Source of the DNA: Brevundimonas fontaquae
Lineage (GTDB): Bacteria; Pseudomonadota; Alphaproteobacteria; Caulobacterales; Caulobacteraceae
Direction: 5' to 3'
Assembly: GCF_017086445.1 (NCBI RefSeq)
Contig: NZ_CP070968.1
Location: 186,001 to 250,000, forward strand
DNA length: 64,000 nucleotides
This document shows, in pieces, positions 28,488-37,834 of this stretch. Numbering within the stretch: position 1 is the stretch's first letter; each line of letters opens with the position of its first letter. Position numbers and translations under genes: made by a program. The notes below the pieces were generated by a model that did not search any database, had not been told where the DNA came from, and saw nothing but the letters and a program-made list of their open reading frames with translations.

Positions 28488-29581
28488 CAGAAGCGCAACC
28501 CGACGCCAAGGTCGACCGCGTCGCGATCATAGGCGGCGCGATCCTCATGCGTGCCGAACAGGCGCAGGGTCAGGCGTGAACCGATATCGACCTCGGCGCC
28601 GACGGTTCGCGCCTTCACATCGACCGTGGCGCCGTCAGACGATTCCGGCGCATCCGCGAACCCCGCGCTTAGACGCACAGCCGGTCCAAGGGCCCAAAGG
28701 CCGCGCACGGCGTATCCGTCGCGATGCTCTCCGCGCTCATCCCAGACGTTGATCCAGCGCCCCTGAACGGAAAGGCGGCGGTCGAACGCGGAAACCTCAA
28801 GCCCTGGCTGCACGGTCGAGACGGTTCCGACCCTGTATTGCGCCACGCCGGCGTCCGCGATCATCTGGATGTTGGGCGTCAGGGGTTTCGCCCCCCCGAT
28901 CTTCAGCGCGGCCTGCGGACGGTGATCGGCATCGATGGCCCCGCCGACGGCGACATAGGCCGATCCGTCGCCCAGAGGCGCGGAATGCCTTGCCTCGAGA
29001 TAGACGTCAGCATCGCCGAAACGCTCGCTGCGCTCGGCGAGCAGCTCAAGCGTCCGGCCGTCCTGAAAGCGCCGGGCGACCGAGATGCCTTGCTCGCGCC
29101 AGGGCGGGAGCGAACCGGAAAGCTCGCTGTGGGAGACGCGCACGTCCATCCGCCATACGGCGTCGGGTTGTTGCCGGATCTCGGAACGGACCGCAGCGAT
29201 CTCCGCCGCCCTGCCGGGATCGGTGCGCGCGGCGTCGGCGAGGGCCGCATCGACGGCCGCCTTGTCGCCTTTCGCCACGGCGACGCGCGCGCGTCCGATA
29301 TAGGCGTCGGTATAGTCTGGCGCCGCCGCGATCACCTGGTCGAAGGTCTTTTGGGCCTCGTTCAGACGACCGAGCGCCAGCAGGGACAGCCCCCTGTTCA
29401 GTCGCGCATCGACATTGTGCGGTTGTTCCGACAGCACACGATCGAACAGGTCCGCCGCCTCCTGATGGCGGCCGGCGAGACGCGCAGAGACTCCTCGGTC
29501 ATAGAGATTTTCCGCCTGCGCGAAGACCGGCTCAGCCGACGCCAGAAGCAGGGCGGCTGTCGCCGCCGTCACCATTCGCAT
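28487..29581 (-). CDS. TPR-containing YaiO-type outer-membrane beta-barrel protein
   Basis: A 364-residue secreted protein: signal peptide (cut near FAQA, residue 22), three or so tetratricopeptide repeats (about 25-135: AENLYDRGVSARLAGRHQEAADLF, ARLNRGLSLLALGRLNEAQKTF), then a beta-barrel (about 145-364) that ends in the outer-membrane signal VDLGVGLRF. This TPR-plus-barrel plan matches YaiO and the exporter ends of BcsC/PgaA-like proteins. It overlaps the response regulator gene by about 50 bp upstream and abuts the HEAT gene (TGATG) downstream. Likely role: outer-membrane passage for the product of the GT2 synthase. Confidence 0.84.
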   Translation of the reverse strand: MRMVTAATAALLLASAEPVFAQAENLYDRGVSARLAGRHQEAADLFDRVLSEQPHNVDARLNRGLSLLALGRLNEAQKTFDQVIAAAPDYTDAYIGRARVAVAKGDKAAVDAALADAARTDPGRAAEIAAVRSEIRQQPDAVWRMDVRVSHSELSGSLPPWREQGISVARRFQDGRTLELLAERSERFGDADVYLEARHSAPLGDGSAYVAVGGAIDADHRPQAALKIGGAKPLTPNIQMIADAGVAQYRVGTVSTVQPGLEVSAFDRRLSVQGRWINVWDERGEHRDGYAVRGLWALGPAVRLSAGFADAPESSDGATVDVKARTVGAEVDIGSRLTLRLFGTHEDRAAYDRDAVDLGVGLRF

Positions 29582-29963
29582 GAGACCTGTCCGCAGGAAG
29601 AAGACGGCTGATGCGTGCGATCAGCTCATCGGGGATAAAGGGCTTGACCAGATAGTCGGCCGCGCCAAGTTTCAACGCTCCCACGATGTCCTCCTCGCGT
29701 CGCAAGGATGTCAGCATGATAACGGGCACATCGGACGTTGCGGGATCGGCCCGCAGACGCCTCAACACCTCGAAGCCGTCGACCACCGGCATCATGCCGT
29801 CCAGGATGGCGAGGTCGGGCCGGAGCTCGCGAACCTGGGACAAGGCCGCCGCCCCGTCCTCGGCCGGGAACACCATATAGCCGGCCGCCGACAACTTGTG
29901 GACGAGCAGCTCACGCAGGAAGGCGTCGTCGTCTGCAATCAGGATTCTGTAGGCAGCCATCAC
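29532..29963 (-). CDS. Single-domain response regulator
   Basis: A 143-residue receiver domain: acidic pocket ADDDAF (residues 10-14), phospho-acceptor Asp55 in AILDGMMP, Thr in MLTSL and Lys in DYLVKPF (about 107). There is no DNA-binding output domain; the short C-terminal tail is Gly/Ser/Asp-rich. It heads the leftward operon with the YaiO-like, HEAT and GT2 genes, overlapping the next gene by 50 bp, so it probably controls export or synthesis by protein contact, perhaps with the HEAT protein. A divergent hybrid kinase 142 bp away is a candidate phosphodonor. The second ATG (29960) is an alternative start. Confidence 0.88.
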   Translation of the reverse strand: MMAAYRILIADDDAFLRELLVHKLSAAGYMVFPAEDGAAALSQVRELRPDLAILDGMMPVVDGFEVLRRLRADPATSDVPVIMLTSLRREEDIVGALKLGAADYLVKPFIPDELIARISRLLPADRSHANGDGGDSRPASGVG

Positions 29964-30104
29964 TGGTCGACTCTCTCGATGATGTCAGAAGGTTGTATCC
30001 CAACTTCCTGAATCAGCCGTTCACGAATTCGCACGGACACGTCCAAAGCGAAATGAGACGGCCGAGGCAAGCGGCGCCGCGAGAATTGACCGCAGATTAA
30101 TCGC

Positions 30105-33100
30105 ATGGCGCGAATGTGGCGTTCTACTCGTCGTGAGGGGGCTATGATTCAGGCGTCAACTGTCCGCGTGCCTTCGAAAGATCGTATGAAGTTTCTGCTG
30201 ACCCTCGCCGGCCTTGCTCTGCTGGCGAGCTTGCTGACGACCTTCGCCATCGTTCATGGCCGGTTCGGGGGGCCTGTTTCAGCCATATGGGCGCTTAACG
30301 CCCTATTCTTCGTCATAGCTTCGAAATCGCGGCGCAACAGGTGGCCAAGCCTGCTTGGCGCAATGTTCGTCGGCAATCTGGCCGCGTATCTCATCGCCGG
30401 CGATCCGTCCCTGCGCGCCCTCGTTTTCGCAGTGGCCAATGTGATCGAAGTCGTCGTCATGGTCGTTGCCCTTAATCGGCGGTCGAGGACAAGGCTGTTC
30501 CGGCGATCATCGATGCTGCGCTTCATCGGCTGGTCATTCATCGCCGTGCCCCTGTCGACCGCCATAGCGATCATGGCCCTGGCTTTGACCGGAAAGCATG
30601 TGGGAGAGCATGGCGCGGCGGTATGGTTCGCCGCCCATACACTGGGCTTGCTGTTCTTCACGCCCATGATCTGGGCCCTGTCGAACCGTCAGGCCAGATT
30701 GGATCTTCGCCGGAATGTCGGCTCAATGCTGCCGGACCTGGTTCTGGTCGGCGCGGTAACAGCCGGCGTTTTCGCCCAGTCGCGTTATCCGGTGCTGTTT
30801 CTCGTGCCGCCCGTCCTGGTTTTGGTCGCCTATCGACGCGGTCTGGCCGGCGCGGCCATCGGCCTGTTCATCGTCGGCGCCGTCGGCTTCGCCTTCACTC
30901 TGGGCGGGACCGGTCCGACGCGTCTGGTCGACAGTCACGTCTCGGAGCAGCTTCTGGTCCTGCAGGGGTTCCTGGTGGTCAATGCGCTGGCCGCTCTGAC
31001 GGTCGGATCGGCGGCGTCGGAAAAGCGTCGCCTCATCGAGCGCCTCCAGCGTCACCGCGCGTCGCTCGCCAGACGCGCGCACAAGGAGCGTCTGCTGATC
31101 CAGCAAGCGCGGCTCGCCGAGCGCATGAGCCAGGTCGGCTACTGGACCCTCAATCCGTCGACAGGAGATGTTTACTGGTCGCCTGAAGTCTATCGCATCC
31201 ACGGCGTAACGCCCGAGGAGTTCAACCCTCGTCTGGGCGATGCGCTTCAGTTCTACCCGGAAGGCGATCGTCAGCATGTGTCGGAAACCCTTCGCGTCGG
31301 CGTCGAGACCCAGTCCGCCTGGTCATTCGAAGCCGATCTGCAAAAGGCCGACGGCTCGCTGATCCGCGTGCGGTCCATGGCCGAAATGCAGATGAACGAC
31401 GCCAATGAGGTCGAGACGATCTTCGGCGTGTTCAAGGATGTGACACGCGATCACGAGATGCTGGAAAAAGTGCGTGAGCAGGAAACGCTGTACCGGCTGC
31501 TCGCGGACAACTCATCCGACGTCATCGCTCGGTTCGGCACCGACAGCGTGTTCACCTATCTGTCGCCCTCCATCAAACCCCTCCTCGGCTATGACCCGGA
31601 AGACTTGATCGGCAAGTCGACGTCGCTGGTCGTTCATCCGGATGATTTCGAGCGCGTCCTGTCGGACTGGCGCCGGGGCCTGGCGTCGGGGCGGCCATTC
31701 TCCGTCGAATACCGGGGCGTACACCGGGACGGCACGATCAAATGGCTGGAGGCGCGGCCCTCCATCACCCGTGACGAAGACGGCCAGATCCTGGAGTTCA
31801 TCGACAGCGTCCGTGACGTGACCGACCGGCATGCCCGCGAGGTCGAACTGGCGAAAGCGACCGAGGCGGCCAATGAGGCGACGCGGGCCAAGGGCGCGTT
31901 TCTTTCCAACATGAGTCATGAAATCCGGACGCCGCTGAACGGAATCATCGGCTTCTCAGATCTGCTGTCGGACGCGCAGACGGCGGAGGAACGCGCCCAC
32001 TACATCGCCCGCATCCAGGGCGCAGGCCAGGCGCTGCTGCACGTGGTGAACGACATCCTCGACTTCTCCAAGATCGAGGCGGGCAAGATGACGGTCGAAC
32101 GCGTGCCATACAGCCCGGCGGCGCTCAGCGCGGAAGTCGTCGAACTGGTCAGGGCGGCGAACGCCAGCTCGGACCTCGTCTTCACCCACGCCGTCGACCC
32201 TGATGTCGCAGCGGCCTATGTCGGCGATCCGGCCCGTATCCGTCAGGTCCTGCTCAACCTCGTCGGCAACGCGGCCAAGTTCACGCGCCAGGGTGCGGTG
32301 GACGTGCGGGTCGCGCGCGTCGATGGGCGGCTAGGCTTCATCATCAAGGATAACGGCCCCGGAATCGCTTCTGACAAACTGTCCCGCGTGTTCGAAGGGT
32401 TCTCTCAAGCCGATGAGTCGGTCGCCCGGACGTTCGGCGGAACAGGGCTGGGGCTGTCCATCAGTCGGTCGCTGGCGCGGCTGATGGACGGCGACATAAG
32501 CCTGACCAGCGTCTTGGGCCAAGGCACGGTCGCAACCCTGCTCGTGCCCTGGGTCGAAAGCGATCAGAAGCCTGTGACGGCCGCGCAAGGCGCTGCCTCT
32601 CTCAACAATGCCGCTCTGCGTGTCATGGTCGTCGACGACGTCGAGATCAATCGGGAGTTCGTCGAAATCGGCCTTGGCCGCGCAGGTCACAGTGTCGAAA
32701 GCCATGCGTCCGCCGAGTCCGCCCTGGCGGTCCTGAGCGCGGGCGCAAGCGTGGACGTGATCCTCATGGACGTCCAGATGCCGGGCACCGACGGGCTGAC
32801 GGCCACGCGCGCGATCCGCAAGATGCCCGGGGCGGCGTCGAAGTTGCCCATCATCGGGCTGACGGCCAATGTCCTGCCTGAACAGGCGGCCGCCTGCCTG
32901 GCCGCCGGCATGGACGATCATTTCGGCAAGCCCATAGACATGGCGCGTCTTGTGGAACGCCTGGCGAAAGTCTCAAGCCGAAGAGACGCAACCGCTGTTT
33001 CGGCGCCCCAGGCGGCGCCCGCAGACCCCGCCATGGACGCCCTCGCGCGCCGCTATACCGCCCATCTTCACACCGTCGCGGAGGAACTGCGGCAGTTGAT

Positions 33101-33320
33101 CGAGGATGGAGATCATCCCAAACTGGCCGCCCTGTCCCACTCGATCGCCGGGACTGCCGGAAGCCTGGGCTTCGGCGCCGTCTCCGACGCAGCCTTCGAA
33201 CTGGAGGCGGCTTGCCGCCGGGTCGCCGACAGCAGTGGCGAAGCGACGTCAGTTGCTGGCGACGTCGAGAATTTGATAAGCGCCATATCGAGGTTGCCTG
33301 TCGGCGATGCGAGCCGATGA
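30105..33320 (+). CDS. MASE1-PAS hybrid histidine kinase with receiver and Hpt domains
   Basis: A 1071-residue hybrid sensor kinase. Domains in order: a MASE1-like membrane sensor with about eight helices (residues about 30-310), two PAS domains (about 335-455 and 460-585), HisKA with SHEIRTPLNG (His near 605), HATPase_c (N box NLVGNAAKFT, DNGPGIAS, GGTGLGLS), a receiver domain (about 838-960, phospho-Asp near 888 in LMDVQMPG) and a C-terminal Hpt domain with LAALSHSIAGTAGSLGF. This is a full internal phosphorelay. In-frame ATGs at 30144 (just after GAGGGGG) and 30186 are possible starts. A lone receiver gene follows, and the divergent operon carries another. Confidence 0.93.
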   Translation: MARMWRSTRREGAMIQASTVRVPSKDRMKFLLTLAGLALLASLLTTFAIVHGRFGGPVSAIWALNALFFVIASKSRRNRWPSLLGAMFVGNLAAYLIAGDPSLRALVFAVANVIEVVVMVVALNRRSRTRLFRRSSMLRFIGWSFIAVPLSTAIAIMALALTGKHVGEHGAAVWFAAHTLGLLFFTPMIWALSNRQARLDLRRNVGSMLPDLVLVGAVTAGVFAQSRYPVLFLVPPVLVLVAYRRGLAGAAIGLFIVGAVGFAFTLGGTGPTRLVDSHVSEQLLVLQGFLVVNALAALTVGSAASEKRRLIERLQRHRASLARRAHKERLLIQQARLAERMSQVGYWTLNPSTGDVYWSPEVYRIHGVTPEEFNPRLGDALQFYPEGDRQHVSETLRVGVETQSAWSFEADLQKADGSLIRVRSMAEMQMNDANEVETIFGVFKDVTRDHEMLEKVREQETLYRLLADNSSDVIARFGTDSVFTYLSPSIKPLLGYDPEDLIGKSTSLVVHPDDFERVLSDWRRGLASGRPFSVEYRGVHRDGTIKWLEARPSITRDEDGQILEFIDSVRDVTDRHAREVELAKATEAANEATRAKGAFLSNMSHEIRTPLNGIIGFSDLLSDAQTAEERAHYIARIQGAGQALLHVVNDILDFSKIEAGKMTVERVPYSPAALSAEVVELVRAANASSDLVFTHAVDPDVAAAYVGDPARIRQVLLNLVGNAAKFTRQGAVDVRVARVDGRLGFIIKDNGPGIASDKLSRVFEGFSQADESVARTFGGTGLGLSISRSLARLMDGDISLTSVLGQGTVATLLVPWVESDQKPVTAAQGAASLNNAALRVMVVDDVEINREFVEIGLGRAGHSVESHASAESALAVLSAGASVDVILMDVQMPGTDGLTATRAIRKMPGAASKLPIIGLTANVLPEQAAACLAAGMDDHFGKPIDMARLVERLAKVSSRRDATAVSAPQAAPADPAMDALARRYTAHLHTVAEELRQLIEDGDHPKLAALSHSIAGTAGSLGFGAVSDAAFELEAACRRVADSSGEATSVAGDVENLISAISRLPVGDASR

Positions 33321-33339
33321 GAAGAGCAGGAGCGCGTGC

Positions 33340-33723
33340 GTGCAAGTCCCGGTGATCGTGCTGGAGGACGATCCGTTCTGGATGAACGAGATCAAACATA
33401 TGTTGGACGCGCAGGGCGAGACCGTCCTGCAATCGACCTCCGTGGACGCCGCATTGAAGCTGCAGGCAGAGCACCCGGACGCCATGTTCATCGTCGACAT
33501 CATCCTGCCCGAGCGAGATGGGATCGACTTCATCAAGACCGCGCGCGGCTTGAATCCGAAAGCCAAGATTCTGGCGATCAGCGGCGGCGGTCGGGTCGGC
33601 TCCGAGTTCTATCTGAAGCTCGCGGACGCCTTCGGCGCCGTGTGCACCCTGCAAAAGCCATTCGACGACGCCCAACTGTCGAAAGCCCTGGCCCGGCTAA
33701 GGGCGTCGGAGGCGCAAGCCTAA
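33340..33723 (+). CDS. Single-domain response regulator downstream of the hybrid kinase
   Basis: A 127-residue receiver domain: LEDDPFW (Asp10-Asp11), phospho-acceptor Asp53 in FIVDIILPERDG, AISGGG in place of the usual Thr/Ser strand-4 end, and LQKPFDD at the conserved Lys. An ATG at 33307 would overlap the kinase gene by 14 bp, but AGGAG at 33328-33332 lies 7 nt before the GTG at 33340, so I prefer the GTG. With no output domain, it probably receives phosphate from the Hpt domain of the kinase just upstream. Confidence 0.86.
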   Translation: MQVPVIVLEDDPFWMNEIKHMLDAQGETVLQSTSVDAALKLQAEHPDAMFIVDIILPERDGIDFIKTARGLNPKAKILAISGGGRVGSEFYLKLADAFGAVCTLQKPFDDAQLSKALARLRASEAQA

Positions 33724-33936
33724 GGCCGACCCGCGCTGTCATATTGCGCCGGCTTCTTCGCCGATGGGCAGGCGCTTGGCCAAGGCGTGGCTGAGCACCA
33801 CCGGTGGTGTGGCACGGACTGATGTTTGTGTTCGACGGCCAACCCGCCATCGCAAAAATCGTCTGGCAGCTAAGGGGATGAGCCGAACTAGGGTCGTTTA
33901 TCCTGGCGATCCGGCTCTGCCGCATCGTCTGACATC

Positions 33937-35538
33937 CTAATGGGCGAGCGGCATGGCCAACTTGAATGCAGCGCCTTCGGTCGTGGGCTGAAGGTCGAGA
34001 GTGGCGTCGTTGGCCTCCAACAGGGCGCTAGCGATGGACAGGCCGAGGCCGGCTCCCCCTTCCCCCCGTCGCGTGGTGAAGAAGGGCTCGAAGATGCGAC
34101 CGGCGTCGCCCGGCGCGACGCCTGGCCCGTTGTCCGCCAGGGTCACGACAAGTCGATCAGACTCCACCGCGGCGCTGATGTTGACGGCTGTCGCGCCCGC
34201 CTGTCGGCTGTTTTCCAGCAGCGTCGAGACCACCATCTCTATGGTCGATGCCGGAACCGCGACTCTCGGGGTTTCGTTCTCGAACGTCGCCGAGATCGCC
34301 AGGCGGCTTGACCTTGCATCGACCGCCTTGGCGATCGGAGGGCGCACATCGACCGAAAGCCCGGCTTGAGGACGCGCCATATCGGCGCGCGCCAGGTCGA
34401 GCAGGCGCGTCACAAGGGCTGAAAGACGGCGCGCGTCGGAAGCGATGTTGTCGAGGAACCGCCGACGCTGGGCGGGGTCCATCTCGTGGTCCTGGAGCAG
34501 TTCGACGGCCCCCTGTATCCCGGACAGCGGCGTCTTGAACTCATGGCTCACGGCGGCGGCGAAGTCGCGCAGATAGCGGGAGCGGCGATCGACGGCCTGG
34601 GCCATCCGCCCGAAATCCTCATAGAGGGTCTGGATTTCGACGGCGGCGGTGGCCGGCGCGGGGGGAAGCACGCCTCCCCCGCTGGCGACATCGCGTGTCG
34701 CCCGGCTGAGCGCCTCGATCGGCCGGGCGATGCCGCGCGAGACCAGAACCGCCAGCAAAGCGATCACTCCCAGCGTGCCGACGACGCCAAGCCCAATCTT
34801 GATCCGGTCCTGGTACAGACCTTTGAACAAGGCGCGGGGCGAGCGGGCCGCCACGACGACCCCTTCGACACGCCCGTTCACGAGAATCGGTCGGGCATGG
34901 TGGATGCGTAGGCCTGCTGCGCGACTGAGCCATTCCATGGAGTAGCGCGGGTGATAGGCGTCATTGCGGCGCAGAACCGTGCGGGGCTGACCCGCAAGCG
35001 CCGACCGCACTTCCGTCAGATCGGCGAGACCGCCGCCCCGTCCGTAGCCGAGAACGATCGTCCCGTTGCGATCGAGCAAGAGGATCGAGGCCAGGGTCGT
35101 GCGGCTGGTCTGCTCGATGACCGGACCCAACCGTGCGGCGACCTCGATCGCACCTGCATCCGGCGCGGCGGCGACGCGCGGTGAGGGTCGAGCCGGCAAG
35201 ACCGGCGTGGAGCCCAGGTCGATCGTCGCGGGCTCCGGCCTATAGTAGCCGGGATCGTCGCGCCGGCCGGGATCGAGCGGAACCACAACGGCGCCAGGCC
35301 AATCCGACGCGGCGACGGCCGACAGGACGACAGCCTGGGCGACCAGTTCCGCCTCCGTCTGACGCACCAGGGTATTCTCATAGACCCGCAAGAAGATGGC
35401 GCTGAGCCCCGGCAGGATGCCGGCGAAGATCAGCACCGACAGCAGGATGGTTCGAAGCCTGAGCGCCGGCCAATGACGGCGCACAAAGGCGCGCAGGCGT
35501 GCGATCACGCCTCCCGCGCTCCGCGCGCGCCGAGACAC
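33937..35538 (-). CDS. Sensor histidine kinase (CreC/BaeS-like)
   Basis: A 533-residue inner-membrane kinase: transmembrane helix 1 (about residues 28-50), a large periplasmic sensor region (50-255), transmembrane helix 2 (about 258-280), a HAMP-like linker, HisKA with AAVSHEFKTPLSG (His near 331), then HATPase_c (N box LLENSRQAGA, DNGPGVAPGD, GEGGAGLGLSIA). It overlaps the response regulator gene upstream by 34 bp, so the pair is translationally coupled. The layout DUF4173-type membrane protein, regulator, kinase recalls the CreBCD arrangement, though the membrane protein is of another family. Confidence 0.92.
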   Translation of the reverse strand: MSRRARSAGGVIARLRAFVRRHWPALRLRTILLSVLIFAGILPGLSAIFLRVYENTLVRQTEAELVAQAVVLSAVAASDWPGAVVVPLDPGRRDDPGYYRPEPATIDLGSTPVLPARPSPRVAAAPDAGAIEVAARLGPVIEQTSRTTLASILLLDRNGTIVLGYGRGGGLADLTEVRSALAGQPRTVLRRNDAYHPRYSMEWLSRAAGLRIHHARPILVNGRVEGVVVAARSPRALFKGLYQDRIKIGLGVVGTLGVIALLAVLVSRGIARPIEALSRATRDVASGGGVLPPAPATAAVEIQTLYEDFGRMAQAVDRRSRYLRDFAAAVSHEFKTPLSGIQGAVELLQDHEMDPAQRRRFLDNIASDARRLSALVTRLLDLARADMARPQAGLSVDVRPPIAKAVDARSSRLAISATFENETPRVAVPASTIEMVVSTLLENSRQAGATAVNISAAVESDRLVVTLADNGPGVAPGDAGRIFEPFFTTRRGEGGAGLGLSIASALLEANDATLDLQPTTEGAAFKLAMPLAH

Positions 35539-36227
35539 GGGCCAAGCTGATAGCCGATACCCGGTCTGGTCTCAATCACGTCAGCCCCGCCCACCATGGC
35601 GAACTTGGCGCGCAGGTTGCGCACGTGGCTGTCGATCGTGCGGTCGGTCATGGCGAAGCCGGGGCCGTGGACGCGGTCGATGATGGCGTCCCGCGTGAAG
35701 ACCCGGCGCGGCGCATCAGCCAGGGTGCGCACGATGCTGAACTCGGTCACGGTCAGCGGCACCTCGATATTGCGCCACGTCGCCCGCCAACCGTCCGCGT
35801 CCAGTCCGAGGCCGCCGAAGGCGAACTGGCCCGGCGTCGGCGGGGCCGGGTTCCGCGCGATACGGCGCAGGATGGCCGCGACCCGCGCCACCACCTCGCG
35901 CGGACTGAAGGGCTTGGTCACATAGTCGTCCGCGCCCAGTTCCATGCCCAGAATGCGGTCGATCTCGTCGTCGCGCGACGACAGGAACAGAACCGGCAGA
36001 TCACCCTGGGCGCGGATTCGCCGGCAGACCTCGATCCCGTCCATGCGCGGCATGTTGATGTCCAGCACGACGAGGCTGGGCCTGCACAGGGCGATGTCGG
36101 CCAGAGCGGCCTCCCCGTCGGCGGCCTCCCGCGTCGCCAGACCCGCCTTCTGAAGCGCGAAGGTCAGCAGGTCGCGGATGTGGGGGTCGTCGTCGACCAC
36201 CAGGACGGTGCTTTGCATGATGGCCAT
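35505..36227 (-). CDS. OmpR/PhoB family response regulator (CreB-like)
   Basis: A 240-residue two-domain regulator. The receiver (residues 1-122) has VDDDPHIRD, phospho-acceptor Asp56 in LVVLDINMP and the Lys in DDYVTKPFSP; the winged-helix output domain (about 135-235) has VPLTVTEFSIVRTLADAPRRVFTRDAI and DSHVRNLRAKF. The open frame runs upstream to 36620, but the receiver begins at the ATG ending at 36227 (a second ATG at 36218 is possible). It starts 2 bp after the DUF4173-type gene and overlaps the kinase gene by 34 bp, so all three are one operon. Confidence 0.92.
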   Translation of the reverse strand: MAIMQSTVLVVDDDPHIRDLLTFALQKAGLATREAADGEAALADIALCRPSLVVLDINMPRMDGIEVCRRIRAQGDLPVLFLSSRDDEIDRILGMELGADDYVTKPFSPREVVARVAAILRRIARNPAPPTPGQFAFGGLGLDADGWRATWRNIEVPLTVTEFSIVRTLADAPRRVFTRDAIIDRVHGPGFAMTDRTIDSHVRNLRAKFAMVGGADVIETRPGIGYQLGPCLGARGAREA

Positions 36228-36229
36228 GT

Positions 36230-37834
36230 TCAGCGTTCCGCCAGAGAGGTCAACGGCACAGATGCGGGAGAGGCTATGGGCGCTGGGGCAGCGATCGGCG
36301 CTGTTTGGAGGAGCCGCCCGTCCCAACCCCGCGCGCCGGGTGCCGGCGCCGACAATGCGCCGTTCTGTCGCAGAGCATGGATACGATCCAGGCGACGCTG
36401 GTCGCGCCAGGTCCAGCCGCGCCAGTCGCCTTGTCGCCGCTGTACGTTCAGCAGGATGTCCTGACGGACGGCGGCGACCCGGTCGCGTAGGACGGCGTCG
36501 TCGAGGGCCGCTTCCAGTTCGACCAACGAGACGAGCGCGGGGGCGCCGAGCGTATGGAGATAGCCGAGGTCCACCGCGACCCCGCGACCTCCGACCTCCT
36601 TGGCATGTCGCACGTTCCACCCCGCCGCGACGGCGCCGAGATCGACGACGCTGACGACCGCCAACACGATCAGCGCAGCCAAGACGTTGGCGTTGATCAG
36701 CCAGTGCGCCGACTTGTCCGCCAGCATGCGCCAGCAGATCAGAACCAGTCCCACCGCGACCAACACCATCCAGATCATCGCGGCGATGCGGAAACGAGTC
36801 AGGGCGTAGGCTTCGATATAATCGGCGGTGCGCAGGAGGCTGGAAGCGACCAGGATCATATTCTGGGCGATCCAGACGAGCACCAGACGGCGAACGATCG
36901 GCTTACTTGCGGTATCGGAACCCGGCTGGAGGGCGACCAGCACAAACAAGCCGGCAAGCAGGGCGGTGACGATCAAGGGATAGGCGCCGCGATGGGCGTA
37001 TTCAGCCAGACCCATGTCGCCGGGAAGCGGCGCGCCGCTCCACAGGAAGACGAGATCGAGGCTGTTCTGGAGCGCAAAGACCGCATTGAAGACGATCAGG
37101 GACAGGGTGATTGTGCGGGTCAGGAAGGCTGAAGGCTTTCCGATCTTCCGTTCAGGCAGGGCGACCAAAGGCTTGCGCCAGCGCGGCCGCAGCAAGCTCC
37201 GAACGCCGATGAAGACGGCGCACCAGAACAGGGCGCGAAGGGTGTTCTGGGGCGATAGAGACGGCAGAGCGAGGTTAGCGAGCGCGTTCGAGATGATCGG
37301 ATTCGCCGCCGAGAACAGCGCGAGGAAGATCGCACCGCCGACCACGGGCATGATGAGAAGGCCGAGCAGGTTCAGGGCGGACATTCCCCCACGACCGCGC
37401 CTCAGTCGTGAGACCTTGAGCAGGTCGATTACGGGGCCAAACAGCGCGAAAAAACAGTGAAGCGCCAGTCTTTGAGTCCAGCCCCACGCGGTCTCCTTCG
37501 GCCCTACCCGGCTCGACAACGCCCCAAAGCTCATCGAGACGATGAATAGCGCCCACGCCGGCAAACCGGGGCGATCCACCAAAACAAGGGCGAAGGCCGC
37601 GCCGACAAGAACGAAGCCCAGGCCCCGGCGATCGCGAAGCACGTCTTTCCGACCAAAGAGCGCGCCGCCTAGGACCGCGAATGCAAACAGGCCAAGGCTT
37701 GTGCCGGGAGCATGGGCGAAGAACAGCAGGTCAGCGAAACCGACAAGGGCGGCGCCGACGGCGACCCTTACCCAAAACGATGATCGAAGCAGAGCGGGTC
37801 TGTGAAGCACTGGCGCCTCCCTTTCGGGAAGCAC
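36230..37834 (-). CDS. DUF4173/DUF4153-type polytopic membrane protein
   Basis: A 534-residue inner-membrane protein with about 10-12 hydrophobic helices and a C-terminal soluble tail rich in Trp/Arg (RRQGDWRGWTWRDQRRLDRIHALR, given here as the region near residues 460-485). The sequence pattern fits the DUF4173 group, whose function is unknown and which is often beside two-component genes. It is first in an operon with the OmpR-type regulator (2-bp gap) and the kinase; it may be a signal-sensing accessory or a target whose level the system controls. The start is the longest plausible one and could be some residues shorter. Confidence 0.75.
   Translation of the reverse strand: MLPEREAPVLHRPALLRSSFWVRVAVGAALVGFADLLFFAHAPGTSLGLFAFAVLGGALFGRKDVLRDRRGLGFVLVGAAFALVLVDRPGLPAWALFIVSMSFGALSSRVGPKETAWGWTQRLALHCFFALFGPVIDLLKVSRLRRGRGGMSALNLLGLLIMPVVGGAIFLALFSAANPIISNALANLALPSLSPQNTLRALFWCAVFIGVRSLLRPRWRKPLVALPERKIGKPSAFLTRTITLSLIVFNAVFALQNSLDLVFLWSGAPLPGDMGLAEYAHRGAYPLIVTALLAGLFVLVALQPGSDTASKPIVRRLVLVWIAQNMILVASSLLRTADYIEAYALTRFRIAAMIWMVLVAVGLVLICWRMLADKSAHWLINANVLAALIVLAVVSVVDLGAVAAGWNVRHAKEVGGRGVAVDLGYLHTLGAPALVSLVELEAALDDAVLRDRVAAVRQDILLNVQRRQGDWRGWTWRDQRRLDRIHALRQNGALSAPAPGARGWDGRLLQTAPIAAPAPIASPASVPLTSLAER

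Noticed and set aside
33796..33809. 14-bp perfect palindrome CACCACCGGTGGTG between two convergent genes
   Set aside because: No T tract, so not supported as a terminator; could be chance or a protein site, too little to report as a feature.
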